Shown piece after piece: positions 1 to 12,638 of a stretch of DNA of 64,000 nt (position 1 is its first letter; the number at the start of each line of letters is the position of its first letter). Origin of the DNA: Syncephalastrum monosporum B8922 (lineage: Eukaryota; Mucoromycota; Mucoromycetes; Mucorales; Syncephalastraceae); contig JNEN01001251.1 of assembly GCA_000697355.1 (NCBI GenBank), forward strand, positions 90,417 through 154,416, read 5' to 3'. Made by a program: the position numbers and the translations under genes. A model generated the notes under the pieces. That model made no database searches. It was not told the DNA's origin and was given only the letters and a program-made list of their open reading frames with translations.

Positions 1-1431
1 GATCAAGCTCAGGAATGGTTCTTCAGTTTGTCTGGCTGATTACATTGCCGAGAACTGTCCTTCGATTGTCGGTCCTCAAGCCTGCTACCATCATACCCCT
101 TATCTCTACAACGGCCACTTACAAACCGCTTATGCGGCTTATTATAATGGAACACCTACTATGAATGATGTTTCTTATGAAAGGTAGACCAATTTGTGAA
201 TAATCACCACAGTTATAATTGACAATGTCTAGAGAGATGTTGTCAATGCCTGATGGTGGTCAGGTGTCTCTTGATTGGACCCCGTCTTCGACTCAGAAGC
301 CTTTGGATAACACACCCACGCTTGTTGTATTGCACGGCTTGACCGGAGGAAGTCATGAATCCTATATCCGTGGCCTGCTCGAAGTCGTATGTTGCAGTTT
401 AGTTGGAAGCATCATCGTTTATTCATGCAGAGGAAATATGGTTTAGGTCACGCGCCCTCCTTTTAATTATCGCGGCGTGGTATTCAATGCACGCGGCTGT
501 GCTAATACCGAACTCACTACCCCTCAACTCTTCAATGGCGCCTACACAGATGACTTGCGCCGTGTATTGAACCATATTGTCAAGGTCCTTCCTGAAGGCA
601 CCCCTCTCATTGGTATAGGGTATTCCTTAGGTTCTAACATTCTCGTCAAGGTGAGCCTTTCCTTCAATATACACGCACAATGGACTCATGCCGCGTGGTA
701 AATAGTACCTGGGCGAAGAAGGCGATAAGGCACCCTTCAAGGCAGCCATTTCTGTCGGCAACCCATTTGACTTTGTAAAGTGAGTACACAGGATTTTCTT
801 GACAAACGCAACAAATGTGACTAATGTAGAATCCATCAGCTCTGGCTATGCCCTTGATCGCGACTACTTTACTCGCAATGTTTACTCGCGCAGTATGGCT
901 GGTAATTTGAAGCGCGCTTTCTCTAGGTAAGCTATTGCATGGTAGACACTTTCAGACGCTCACTATATGCAATCCAGACACACTGAAATGTTATGCAAGC
1001 ACCCTGATATCCACTTGGACCAAGTCATGGCTTCGCAAACGATCCGTCAATTCGATGACGCTTGCACGCGCCGCATTTTTGGCTATACCACCGTGAATAA
1101 CTACTACCGCGATGCCAGCTCTTGCCGCTTCATTGAGCACGTGCGTGTGCCGCTGCTCTGCTTTAATGCACTCGACGATCCGATCGCGGTCGAAGAGTCC
1201 ATTCCTTATGACGAAATCAAGATTAACCCATACGTTGTACTCGCCACTACAGATAAAGGCGGTCATCTTGGTTGGTTCGAGCATAGCTGGCAACCAACAC
1301 GTTGGATCGTCAAGCCACTTGCCGAATTCATCGTTGCCATGTTTGAAGCACACGATATCCGTACCAAACCTTTGCATTTGGATCCTGAGTCGATCGACAA
1401 GAGCGTCGATGAAATCCAAGCTAAGGAGTAA
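1..1431 (+). CDS. EMB8/YheT-type alpha/beta hydrolase, 5' end missing
   Basis: Serine hydrolase of the YheT/ABHD1-3 group (yeast Eht1/Eeb1/Ymr210w relatives), which act as esterases, acyltransferases or lipases. The window opens inside the gene. The first exon piece carries the family signature around NGHLQT. The nucleophile elbow is GYSLGSN (about 630-645), the acid lies in NALDDP (about 1166), and the histidine in GGHLGW (about 1259-1275), so the triad looks intact. Introns by eye: 184-232, 387-446, 651-705, one near 780-830 whose junction I could not fit cleanly, and 927-977. The reading frame ends with a TAA just before a run of CTAGACTA-type repeats. No signal peptide can be judged because the start lies outside. 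Family certain; substrate unknown. Confidence 0.88.
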
Positions 1432-1581
1432 TAGAGTACACTAGACTGCTAGCCTGCTAGACTACTAGACTACTAGACTACTAGACTACATCACATGTTT
1501 ATTTATATCGCATAATTGCATGCTCCTTACTCTCTCATTCTTCTTTTGCACTACACGCACAATATACCGCACTCCAGCTAA

Positions 1582-4500
1582 TTAGAGTTTAGCTTTTTCA
1601 GTCTTCTTCATCAGTGCTCTTTGGTTGGGTGATGGCTTGGCGTTGTCTTGCGCAATAATAGAGGCGAGTCGTAAGACACGAGAACTCACTGAATAGTCTC
1701 GTCAAATAAATGAAAGGGCAACTATACATGGTTCAAACGTACCTGCTGCATTATCACGTCTGTTCTTGCCTTCTCTGCGGAACTGGCCGATGCGATCTGC
1801 TAAATTCCACAGATGTCCTTGTGGAATTAAGATCCCGTTTGACAGCTGGGGCATGAATTCGGTACTCAAGGAAAGTTCAGACCACGACTTGGGCTGCGTA
1901 TGGTGACGCATTCGGAGGATGCCCAATTGCGCATATGACTTGAGCGCGGTTCCGAGCGACTCCTTATTCACAGCCTCTAAGTAGCTCTTCAAAGGCGAGA
2001 TGAGTTTCATCGACGGATATGTTTGATAGTGCAAGCATTACCAGGTCACCTTGATAGTAAAGCGTTTTACCCAAGGACTGCAGCCGACCGGCAAACATAG
2101 CCAAGTCTACCCAAGGCGCAGGGTCGCCTATGTTCATACTTGGGGGCACCAGGGAGAAAAGGCTGACGCATGCAAGCCAGTACGCATCCACGAACGGCCA
2201 GATGAGAAAGCACAAGAAATCTATACAGTCGTAAGAGAGGATTAGTCGTCGTACACCTAGCGTCTTGCTGAGTACTCATACCATAGTTTTCACGTCCATA
2301 ATTCCATTCCTCGTCAGATAAGCCGACCCAGCCATCCTCGCTGACGCACAAGACACGCTGATCCACCAGCCATTGTACCGTACGCCTGGTGTTACTCTCA
2401 ACACCACCCGGCGTGTAAATCATTTCCAGTTTAAGAAGGCCCGACAAGAAGCTGACTTGGTCCAGTAGTTCGGCATATTGTAGACGCTGTTTGAGTTTTC
2501 CGCCGCCTCTTTTAACCATTGTATAGAGCGCAGCGCACACAATTGCTATTATATACATGCAGATATGAGTACTCGCTTAAAGTGTTTAAATTATGTGTCA
2601 ATTACCCTCTTCCACGAAAAGATGGATCACTTGGTTTCGATAGTATGAAAGCTCAAAACGGTCAATGCCATAGTACGTTGGCTCAAGGATATCCTTTTGC
2701 TTGTGCTCGCCGATCAAGTCCTTGTGAATCGTAAGAGACCTGGTTTAATATACATACATATCAATGATATCTTCACACCCGAAATTCTGTACGACGTACC
2801 GATGAACCACCTCATCGGTGGACATGCCATGGAACTCGGCAACGCTGCCGCCTTTGACTTTGATCATACTGATCAGCCAGTTGACACGCCGCACGAGCTC
2901 GGTCTTGCCCACGCCGCGACCTCGTAAAGTCAGAATCACCGTTCCCACCAAAGCAGACGGCATGATAACTGAGGCATTATTCTATTCAATATATACAGGA
3001 ATTTGTCAGTGCTTACTTATTTCGTAGCTGAGTATCATGGTAACCATCTTACAATATCGGCGAGGGCTCTAAGTTGAGAAATTAAGTTACCAAGTATATA
3101 TCAGCAACATGGTGGTTATATTGCATCATCAAGGGAGGGGGGCTGAACTTACTTGTAGCCGAAAGACTTGATAATCACATTGCGGTCATTGCTGCTTTCA
3201 AGACGAAGAGCACTTTTCCACGAGTAATGTTATTTAGATCTAATATTCGCTGCACCGTTTTCGCAAGTTTACTTACCTTCGGTGCTCTAGTTCCTTTTGA
3301 AGCCATACGCGTAAAGAGTATGGTTTTCCAAGTCGTACTGTGTCAAAGAAGAATGATTATCACATATTGAAAGGAACGCGATTTGATGTGGATTCCTACC
3401 GTCGACTTGACCCCACTTGACTTGCAAGACATTAGCGCTCTTCAAAAGTCCCCTTCATTGGAACAATCTGCGTCAATAGACAGTAAAATGTACGACATGT
3501 AGTGCTTGGAAAATAAGCTCACCATAGACTTTCTTTTTCTTTCGGAACACCGAGCAGCTCATTTGCATAACTGAATAATCAAAATAATGTGTGTATGAGT
3601 AAGTATGGCGTTCGATTTCCTTTCTTCCCTCCCACGTGCGTTGATGTCTCGATAATCTTGTCATAGCTGGCGGATAAAGGCACAATATAGCAGTCCTGGA
3701 CGCGGTTATCCATAATAGCATTGAGGATAATCTTGATGAAGCCCAATTTCGGAGCCAAGAGCTTGCCGATACGCGATCGTGTGCCTTCAACAAAGCATTG
3801 CAAATTCACTTGCATGATTGCACAATGAGCGGAACGAAAAAATCCGATTTATGCGTTTACCCAAGCCTTGATTGATACTTACTGCCTTCTAACATGAGAG
3901 TCGTAATGTATTCCTCGAGCACAGTTTTGTATAACATGTCATCGCCCCACTGTCGGCGGATATACAGCGCACCCGATGATTTCATGATATTTCCTAGTCC
4001 CGGTAGATTCATGTTGTTTCCACCAATGACGTGAGGTAGTTGAATTCCTGTGACAAAAGATAAAAATGGTATTCAAAATGCTGTCAGCTACAATATAGCT
4101 TTTGGTAATGCAAGCATGCAACTTTGTGTTTCTGGTAGCACATACCGAGCCGAAACATAACATAATTGATCACGAGATAATCAACGTGGGACCTATGAGC
4201 TGGAAGGAATACCAAAGACTGTTTGCGAGTTTCCGCTAATCTCGCCACGCGCTTCAGCTGGATCATGTAACATAGGAAAATTTGCGAGAATGTATGTAAA
4301 TTCGGCCCATCGTATGCTCTTCTTTTGCCCAACACCGATATCCACCATGGCTTACCTCCGCCCATTCACTTTCTTTGATATAAATCCCTTGGTTGTAAAG
4401 ACGAGCCAAACCAAAGTTAACAGCGAACGCCAGCGATCTTTGCATAAGGTTGCATTTAATAAGGTTACATATGTGATACACATACACAAATAAAAGCGAA

Positions 4501-5162
4501 TCATTCTGACTTGTTCCACGTACCTGACAATCCGCGGATTATCCATAGTAACAACGCACTCGTTTGTAATTTTCTGGGCAATGACAAGCAATTCTTGACG
4601 CCTAGCTTTTTTGAGCCGATCATAGTAACGCTTTTGCTCAGCTGGTGACATCTTTTTTCTTTCCAAGATCTTTTCCATTTGCTGGACGGCCTGCTGACTC
4701 GCCATCGCATTGATCACGTTGGCAACTATACGATATTAAAGTGATCCCCACCATAATATGTGATTAGATACAAAACCCCTATTAAGCCGAGCCATCGCAT
4801 CGATGTACAAGTAGATTACGGATGTACCTTGAGTCCTGCCGAGTACAAGCTCTTTCATTCTGCCCGAGAAGCCAGGATAGAGGATTTTATTGCCGATATA
4901 TTTGTCGTATCCTCGCCAGCCCTGGAGAGTATGAGCAAGGTCAACTAGACAGCAAGCATTAACGATAAACGCACCTCGCCTTGATAATGCAGCTTGATGT
5001 TGGTAATAAATGCCAGTGGGCTGTCGCGCAGATGCTGTGGCTCGTGTGCCCTGATATACGCGCATCGCAGAGATAAACAGATTGGTACACGTTGTTTCAT
5101 TGTATTGATAAGTCAAGTCCACTGTCTCACATGATATTACGGTGTTTGTCGTGGTCGCTCAT
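1582..5162 (-). CDS. Peroxisomal GNPAT-like (PlsB-type) glycerone-phosphate O-acyltransferase
   Basis: Many-exon acyltransferase of the PlsB/GPAT/GNPAT family, which transfers a fatty acyl group to sn-1 of glycerol-3-phosphate or dihydroxyacetone phosphate. Pieces in order: N-terminal helical region (GWRGYDKYIG), acyltransferase block I FLPAHRSHVDYL with the catalytic H-x4-D (about 4180-4215), block II GNNMNLPGLG and GALYIRRQWG, block III FVEGTRSR with PKLG, then the C-terminal region TLRGRGVGKTELVRRVNW. Exon 1 (MSDHDKHRNI...) joins the next after an intron of about 80 nt with GTGAGA/CAG ends. The final exon ends in KAKL before TAA: the last three residues AKL are a canonical PTS1, as in animal GNPAT. 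This argues for a peroxisomal DHAP acyltransferase, first step of ether-lipid synthesis, rather than an ER or mitochondrial GPAT. At least a dozen short introns; internal stops in single frames are splice effects. Confidence 0.82.
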
Positions 5163-5445
5163 GGTTGCTGGTGGTGATATTTATTATCGCACTGTAGTGA
5201 TTTAAAGAATGACCCTGGAGTGGGAAAAGAGAGGAAAACGAAAAATCATGACACAAGAAAATAAATATATTGAATTCATCTTTCCCCACATTAACCGCTG
5301 TTCACGTGGCAACTCGACAAGAAAAACAGGACGATACTTTTTTTGTTGGTGCGAATTCGTGTCGCCTCTTTCTCATTTTCTTTTATTCGAAAACAAAAAG
5401 GGACCAAGCAAAGAGAGGAACGAATATGAGGATGCATCAATATAT

Positions 5446-6073
5446 TTAGGCAGAGGTCTCGGCCTTCTTCTGCTTCTGGGCCTGCGTGTCTAATGAATGG
5501 GCAAGACAACAATGAGCCATTACTCTTCTCCTCTCTGTTGTCAACCAAGAAAATCGATAACTTACTCTCACGGAAGCCGTTCAAGAAGCGACGGTGGACC
5601 TGCTTCAGGTAGCTCATGCGGCCAGTACCAGTGGTCTTTCTGCGCTTAGCCTTCTCGGACCAGTTGTCTATGTAACATGAATGCATTAGGAATGAGCATC
5701 GAATATAATGTTGAAAAAAAAAAAACACTTACACTTGCGGATCTTAGCAGCGGGGTAACCGCACGAAGCGCAGGTCTTCTTCTGCTTGTGGAGCGAGCGT
5801 CTGCCGCAGCGACGGCAAAGCGTGTGCGTCTTGGTCTGGCGCTTACCGAACGAGGTGGTACCCTTGGTCTATAGGATGATGCAAATTACAGGGTGAATGG
5901 AATGTCCGAGATGTGGGCTGACAGAAACTCCCGCTCTCCTTCATCGACACATCCATCCATCGATCCATCCATCGATCTGTTCATTCATCCATTCGTTTCT
6001 CGTATCGATGCGTGCGGTTTGCTGAGAGGGAAGGAGACGGGAGCTGCATCGATGTTGTATGTCTACGTACCAT
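5446..6073 (-). CDS. RPL37: Ribosomal protein eL37
   Basis: Component of the large cytosolic ribosomal subunit. Exon 1 is just the ATG plus the donor GTACGT (6073-6071), followed by a 202-nt intron. Exon 2 starts at 5868 with [11 protein letters not shown] and contains the zinc-binding CRRCG and [13 protein letters not shown]. Exon 3 reads [18 protein letters not shown]. The last exon gives [13 protein letters not shown] and a TAA. The total is about 90 residues, the family's normal length. The long first intron holds an ATCC-type tetranucleotide tract (about 5950-5994), a feature shared with the two other ribosomal protein genes here. Identification is secure. Confidence 0.95.
5950..5994. 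repeat. ATCC/GGAT tetranucleotide tract in eL37 intron 1
   Basis: Imperfect ATCC units (with ATCG and ATTC variants) inside the first intron of the eL37 gene. On the coding strand they read GGAT/GAATG. Similar tracts sit in the first introns of eS27 and eL14. Confidence 0.85.
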
Positions 6074-8603
6074 TTTGCAATGCCGTTAACAAGAAAGAGG
6101 GGTTGCAATCTATGGCGGCACCCCCCACTGAAGGCCTCCGCTCATCCACAGCGGACATCCAAAAAAGGAAGTCGTCTACTTCTCCATTGCCATTTCATAG
6201 CCATTACTTTTATCCTCTGCTTTTCTTTCTCCACTCTACCGTTTGTTAACACTATAGAATTATCACTAATACATCATATGATGCTGTATCTTTTTTATAA
6301 AGTCAGTATATGTACGGACGGATACGGACAAATAGAAGTAATTAGCAGTAGTTGTATACTGTATTGCGTCTTCTATATCATCATCGATTCGCCCGACAAC
6401 ATATTAGAACGATACAAACAATGCCAATCAAGAGACTCATCAATGATAACAACAAAAATATATTGTTTTTGTCTTACGGATAGGTCGTCAGTATCCTAAA
6501 TACATCAGAACTTTAGTCAAAGAACTCTTTCCATTCAGTCAACAAAAAAAAAAAAAGTAGAAAGATGCGGCACTTTTTCTGGACACAGACACGACCCATC
6601 TATACGCGGGAACCCATTCCGTGGGGCTCAGTTTATAGAGTAGGCTAATGGTATCGACATACAAATGCAGTGTCACTTGAACTCGTTATGCCCGTAAGAT
6701 ATATGTAATAAATACATTGCGTACGCTGCTGTGAACATACCTCTCTGGTCCTATTGCATCAGTTTGTATCTAATGGCTTTGACTCCTTCACTTGTAAACT
6801 CTACCACCCATAATTATCACTTTGTGCATATACATATTTGGTGACGGGCGGTGTTCAAGCACGGTCGAATGAGGCGTACAGTGCGTCCATTCACTCACAT
6901 ACATAGATCACGAATGCTTTTATTGTCGACTCCATTCTTTCTGAGAGATGACGCATAGGATAAGGTCTTCGAAGTAAGATAAACAGGGCAGCGTAGCAAA
7001 TCGAGGGTTCAGCAAGAAAAAGGCAATATATGGAACTTTATTTTCAAAAGGCGCATCATAAAATAGCGGGATAGCCTGCAAAATAGATTAGAAAGCAGTA
7101 AAACTAAAAGAGGATCAACAACAAAAAGAAAATCCCATCCTGACCATTACAAAAGGAAAAGGGAATAATAAAATGAAAAGAGCTCCCGTGCGCAGGCTCC
7201 CTTGCCTGCGAATGTTTATGGAACCGTTTATGGGCAAGCTCGCAGTCGGGCGTCATGTATAAATGTATGTGCTACAAGTACCTACCAAGCAAGAGAGACT
7301 TTATAAGATCGCACATGTATAGATGCATGTATATGTGTATGTGCATGCTGCGGGTGCTCAGCCAGAGGAAAAGAACGTGATATAAGTGATATCATGTAAT
7401 GCCTCTCTCTACAGCACATCCCGCCTAGACATGTGCGCATCTGCATACTGTATGTATATTTAGCCTCTGTTTTGGGGTGAGTCGATACTGGCGCTTGTGG
7501 ATTTCGTTCTGACGAGGGCAGTCTCGGAACACGGAATTCTACGTTCATGTGTTTAGTTGCTACATAAACGAAATTTAGATTGCCTAATGGATTGGATGGT
7601 GTATAAACAAGGACTAAATACTGTAAAAGCGGGGTCTATACGAAAACTAGGTTGGCTCTTGAATATGTATGCAAAGGAAGGTAGGGCGATAAGACAATGT
7701 AAAATTTGTCAGCGGGCGAGTGATACGTAAAAAGAGGGCGTAATAATATGAAAAGGGTACAGGAACACCTCGGCCACATGGCCCGGAAAGGGAAGTTGAG
7801 CGATCACAACCCGTGTGTCGATTCATGTGAGTTGCTCGACATTATGCAGGAGCACACCGACTTGCAGTAAAAGCGCGCTTTTATGTTGGCACTCTCGAAA
7901 CAAAAGGAGCAGAGGCACAGATAAAAGAGACAAAGGATGTGTGTGTGAAGAGGGGAGGGAGATCGGCGAGTGTGTATATTTTATCTCCAATAATGGGTAC
8001 GATAGCAAAAAAAGTTGTTTGTGGTGGTTGAAACAACGAGAGGGAGCGGTAGATTCGTATGACCGCGAGCTAGATTTCTGGTACCGAACCGAGCAAGGTA
8101 AAAGGCATAGAAGAAGGAATAGATACTGTACTTTAGACGACGGGCGCGCAGCTCTGAAACCGAGAAGCACGCGATGCATGTTCCTTGTCGGCAATGTGCT
8201 GTGTGGATCAAGTGTCACACAAATTTATGGATGAGGAGCGGCGGCAAACCCTATAACTGCCTCGAAATCATTTTATGCATCCCAGACGATTCTTCGTTTA
8301 TATGAACGTTGTCTATTCGATCCATATACCAATAACATGCTTGACAGTACTTCATATATCCCAAAGCGCTTCTTAGGAACGAAGAAAAACTTTGAATGAG
8401 AAGGAAAAAATTATAGAGAGAGCGGAAAGAGTAAAGGATGCAGAGTAACCAGTTTGGGGGGAGTGTTACACACCTCATTTTGACCGTGGTCTGGTGCCTA
8501 CTTTGAACTCTTTACGTTCGCTTTCACACTTTTTTTTTATTTTTCTCTTTTCCAAACTTCTCTTTCAACGAAAAAAAAACCGGCAAAAGGCGATCTGTGG
8601 TTC
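6074..8603. other. 2.5-kb stretch without a recognised gene
   Basis: Lies between divergent eL37 (minus) and the Kin4-like kinase (plus), so it holds both promoters. Overlapping open frames occur near 7815-8234 on both strands, but they carry no recognisable domain and overlap each other antisense. A pyrimidine-rich stretch at about 8525-8575 directly precedes the kinase ATG and probably belongs to its leader. A 13-nt A run is at about 6543. I see no tRNA or rRNA. A long kinase 5' leader or a non-coding transcript is possible. Confidence 0.5.
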
Positions 8604-11600
8604 ATGGAGATCAATGCTTCAGTAGAGAAAAAAGGCTTTGAGAGTGAACCCACCGCGTCGGTGCTGCAGGACAGTGTTTCCGTTCCGCCCAACCAGGTCA
8701 TCGTTGATCCTTCATCCCACCCACACCATTCACAAGAACGACAACATCAACAGCTGCAGGAGCAGCAAGAGCAAGAGCACCACCCGACGTCGCCGGTAAC
8801 AAGCAGTGCATTCTACCCTTCGTATGACTCGTCCTTTTATGCACCGCCCCCTTCCCCTGGTTTTGACTATTCCCGCCACAGCCAATACCAATACCAACAA
8901 CACCAATACCAGTACCAGCAAGGACAGCATCCTCATTACCAGCAACAGCGGGCCTACTCTGTCACTACGATGCCAACCGAACTTCAAAAGTCGGTGCTCC
9001 GCCATCAGCAGCATCTCCAGGAGCAACAGCGTCAGCAGCTCATGGCAGACCAGCCATGGTGGCAGTACTACTACCAGCTCTACCACTACCACCCTCCGCC
9101 AGGCCGAAAGCCGACCGTTTTTGGCCCTTATCTCCTGCTGCAGACCCTCGGCGAAGGCGAGTTTGGCAAAGTCAAACTCGGTATTCACATTGACTCAGGC
9201 CAAGAGGTATGTCATTTACAACATCTGTATTCACATATTCATGTATTTTTGTTTCTCCTTCTCACACGGAGGGTTTTTTTTTTTTTGAAACAAAAGGTTG
9301 CCATCAAACTCATCAAAAAAGACAATATCGACTCATCCTCGCGCATGAGTAAAGTCGAGAGGGAAATTTCGGTATTAAGGGTAAGATACTATGCCGCCAG
9401 AAAAAACCCCCAAAACGACATCAACTCACAGCCTTTTTTCCATTTGATTATTTTATCTATCTATCTATCTATCCATTTTTGAATTGCAGAAAGTTCGGCA
9501 TCCTTATATTGTCAAACTCTACGACGTGATTGAGACCGAGAAATACATTGGCATTATTTTACAATGTGCTTCAGGTACAGTCCCATATTCCTATCCTATC
9601 TTATTTACTGACACACTTCTCTTTTGCTCTTTATGTTTTAAAGGTGGTGAACTATTTGAATATATCCTAGCACATCGATACCTAAAAGAAAAGGACGCTA
9701 GTCGACTGTTTGCGCAGCTGATTAGCGGTGTGCATTACATGCATCAAAAGCAAATTGTACACCGCGATCTGAAACTGGTAAGCGGCACGGCTTGTCTCTA
9801 TCTCCTACATATAACTCACTCGGTTTCTTTCTTGTATTTCTACCTTTCTGGTTTCCAATCGACAGGAAAACCTGCTTCTGGATGGAAATCGCTGCGTCAT
9901 CATTACCGACTTTGGTTTTGCCAACCAATTCGACTCTGCCAAGGACGATCTCATGTCCACCTCGTGTGGGTCGCCCTGCTACGCCGCACCCGAACTCGTC
10001 GTCAGTGACGGACTCTACGTGGGCTCGGCCGTCGATATTTGGTCGTGTGGTGTGATTCTGTACGCCATGCTATGCGGTTATCTGCCTTTTGACGATGACC
10101 CGGCCAATCCCGATGGTGACAATATCAACCTTCTCTACAAGTATATCCTCAACACTCCCCTCGGCTTCCCCGACTACGTCAGCCCAGAAGCACGCGATTT
10201 GCTGCGCAAGATGCTCGTACCCGATCCGGCAAAGCGTTGCACGATGCGCACCATCATGACTCACCCTTGGCTGCAGGCTCATCGTACTCTGTTTGAAAAG
10301 TCTATCCATGAGCTCGAGGAAGAAGCGGCCCGTGCGGCTGGTCTGCCTATGCCCGAGCCTCCTCTTTCGCCGATACCCACTCCCACCACTCCCGCACATG
10401 TTCCCGACACGGACAATGCTAATCTCGACGAGAAGAGAGATGCTGTCGTGCCTACCATGGGCAAGCATGAAGAAGGAGAAGACGAAGAGGAAGACGAGGA
10501 AGAAGCCCAGATCGGAGACAACGACGATCAACGTGTACCTGACGTGGACATGGATATCGATCATCCCACTAGCAGAAAAGAAGATGAGAACGGTGGCAAA
10601 GAGAAACAGCATGACATGCTTGCAGAACATGAGATTGACAAGGTGCCCGAGTTGAACGAGTCGCAAGAAAAGGCTCAGCAAGACAAGCAGCCTCATAATG
10701 TGTCCTCGTTCGAACTTCCTCAATCCGTGCATACCCAGTCTGGTGTAACTGACAAGGACGCCATTATGGCCGAGATTCCACCCTCCACCACGACTACCGT
10801 CACCGCAAACTCACCTCCTCCCGCTCCTCCTACTCCTCTTCAAGACCGTCCGCTTCCTGCCAACCCACCTGTGACACCTCAACCATCCTCAAGCAAGCGA
10901 GCTCATCAGCGCGGTACTGAAAAACTACTCAGCTTTCTGTCAGGCTCGAAGACACCGCCACACCAGCAGGACAAGAAACATCGCCCGATGTCCATGCAAA
11001 CGCCGCCTTCGTCTACTCAGCGTCGAACAAGCACAGCCACTCCAGGTCATTCCATTTTGCATGCCAAGTTCTTGTCAAGCGTCCAGCAGCAGCAGCAACA
11101 GCAGCAGCAACAGTCACCTCAGATCAACGAGGACATGCTCAACGCCAGTTTGAGCTCCCCGTCGACTCACAATGCACAGCAGCAGGCACAAGAACAGCAA
11201 CAGGATGGTCTGGCACCGCTGGTGTCCGACGCGCGTCGGAGCGTGCATCAGCCGCGCCCAACCGTCGGCACCTCGCCCCCCGTCCGCGGCACCCGCCGCA
11301 AGGCTCTGAGTTTGCTTGTCAATCCTATGGCGACTGATTCTCAACAGGACAAGAAGGCGCCTTTCACCACGCGTCGCCAGACCACCGCACACCGGCCTGC
11401 TTCGCAGCCACGTCCTTCCAGCACGGCACCCAATCGCAAGCAACAGCCACCACACAGTGTCAAGGTGGTCGTGTCCAAGGATCCTGGCTTGGACGACGCT
11501 CCACCCAGCCCGACATCGCCAGACGGCAAACATCGTAGCGCGGGCAAGAAGCTCATGGACTGGTTCAAGAAGAAGCCTTTGAGTAAGTGGGACAAACCTT

Positions 11601-12409
11601 TCTTCCCTGTCCCCCCGCCTCCCACCCGAGAACATGAGCACTCATTAATTTGTACAACAGGTACGGCCAAACCGAACGGCGAACTCAGCTTCCGCAACAC
11701 GCCTACGCCTGTATCTCGGACGCTCGGCTCCTATGCGGTCGACTTTAAGGATGCCAAGCTGCGAACCCATCATGGTGCGGTGGACCAGGACGCACTCACG
11801 TCGCGCCCACCCCAAGAGGTCGTGCACGAGGTGCGTCAGACCTTGATTTCCATGGGCATCGACGTCAAGGACGATGGTGAGTACAAGGTCAAGTGCGTGC
11901 GGCGCAAGCGACAGACGATTGCACCCGCTGTCGACTACAAGAAACGGCGCATGATGATGTCTCAGACCACGCCCAAGATCCGGATGCTGCTGCGCCGTAC
12001 GAGCAACGCCACCAACGACGAAGTAGTGGCGGCGGCCGTGGCCGGCAGCGAAGGCGAGACAAACCCGGTGTATGGCGACCCTGTCATGGATCCGGGTGAG
12101 GAAGTCAGATTCAGCGTCGAGGTGTGCAAGATCAAGAATCTACCCGGTCTTTACATTGTCGATGTCCGGCGTATGCGCGGCAACGTCTGGTCGTACAAGT
12201 TCCTTTACCACGCTGTGCTCGATGCGCTCGACCTCGGTAGCAAAGGTGGCTACATGTCGACACGTGCACCCAATGCTTCCAATCCGAATAATACCATGCT
12301 GCAACCACACACGCCTCAGCAACAGAAAAATCACCACCGGGCAAGCACCGCAAGTAGCAGCAATGGCAGCAGCAGCGTTGTCTTGGAAGAAGAGATCATG
12401 AGCCCTTAA
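8604..12409 (+). CDS. Kin4/Ppk1-like CAMK-family protein kinase with KA1-like C-terminus
   Basis: Serine/threonine kinase of the Kin4-type group, linked in yeasts to spindle-position control and stress signalling. The N-terminus (about 170 residues) is rich in Gln, Tyr, Pro and His. Kinase domain: Gly loop [20 protein letters not shown], catalytic HRDLKLEN, DFG as TDFGFAN, activation loop [11 protein letters not shown], and the Kin4-type insert [16 protein letters not shown]. The long middle part is low complexity, with an acidic Glu/Asp stretch (about 10470-10510) and a poly-Gln tract (about 11084-11111). The C-terminal [14 protein letters not shown]...[15 protein letters not shown] resembles a KA1 membrane/phospholipid-binding domain. 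Introns: 9207-9296, 9381-9489, 9575-9643, 9778-9865 and probably 11583-11660. The last is 78 nt, in frame and free of stops, so retention would add 26 residues. Confidence 0.9.
9454..9473. repeat. (TCTA)n microsatellite in kinase intron 2
   Basis: About five TCTA units within the second intron of the kinase gene, just upstream of its acceptor. Confidence 0.8.
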
Positions 12410-12638
12410 TGATACCACCCCTCCCATCGTTTTATCCTACCCATTCACCCGTTTACCACACAACAATGATTAAAAAATATGCATTCGTTTGCAGCGCAAG
12501 CCAAATATTCTGTTTGATTTAATGTATACGAGTACAAGAAGATGTAAAAGAAAGAAGAGAGAGTGTTAAAAGACAATGGAATTACAACACACAGAAAGAG
12601 GAAAGACATTCTCCTCTTGAGCCAAGTACAACTACAAT

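Noticed and set aside
1582..5162. The GNPAT-like locus as a pseudogene with many stops and frame changes
   Set aside because: Every break coincides with GT/AG-bounded short introns, and all acyltransferase blocks are present in order, down to the C-terminal AKL.
6842..6855. Match to the universal SSU rRNA decoding-site string (GACGGGCGGTGT)
   Set aside because: Only about 14 nt match the reverse complement of the rRNA motif. The flanks do not resemble the conserved sequences on either side, so this is chance and not an rRNA fragment.
7815..8234. Open frames on both strands over the same interval
   Set aside because: No domain, no convincing start context, and they overlap each other antisense; most likely chance.
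8730..9188. 152-codon minus-strand frame rich in Leu/Val
   Set aside because: Antisense to the Gln/Tyr-rich N-terminus of the kinase.
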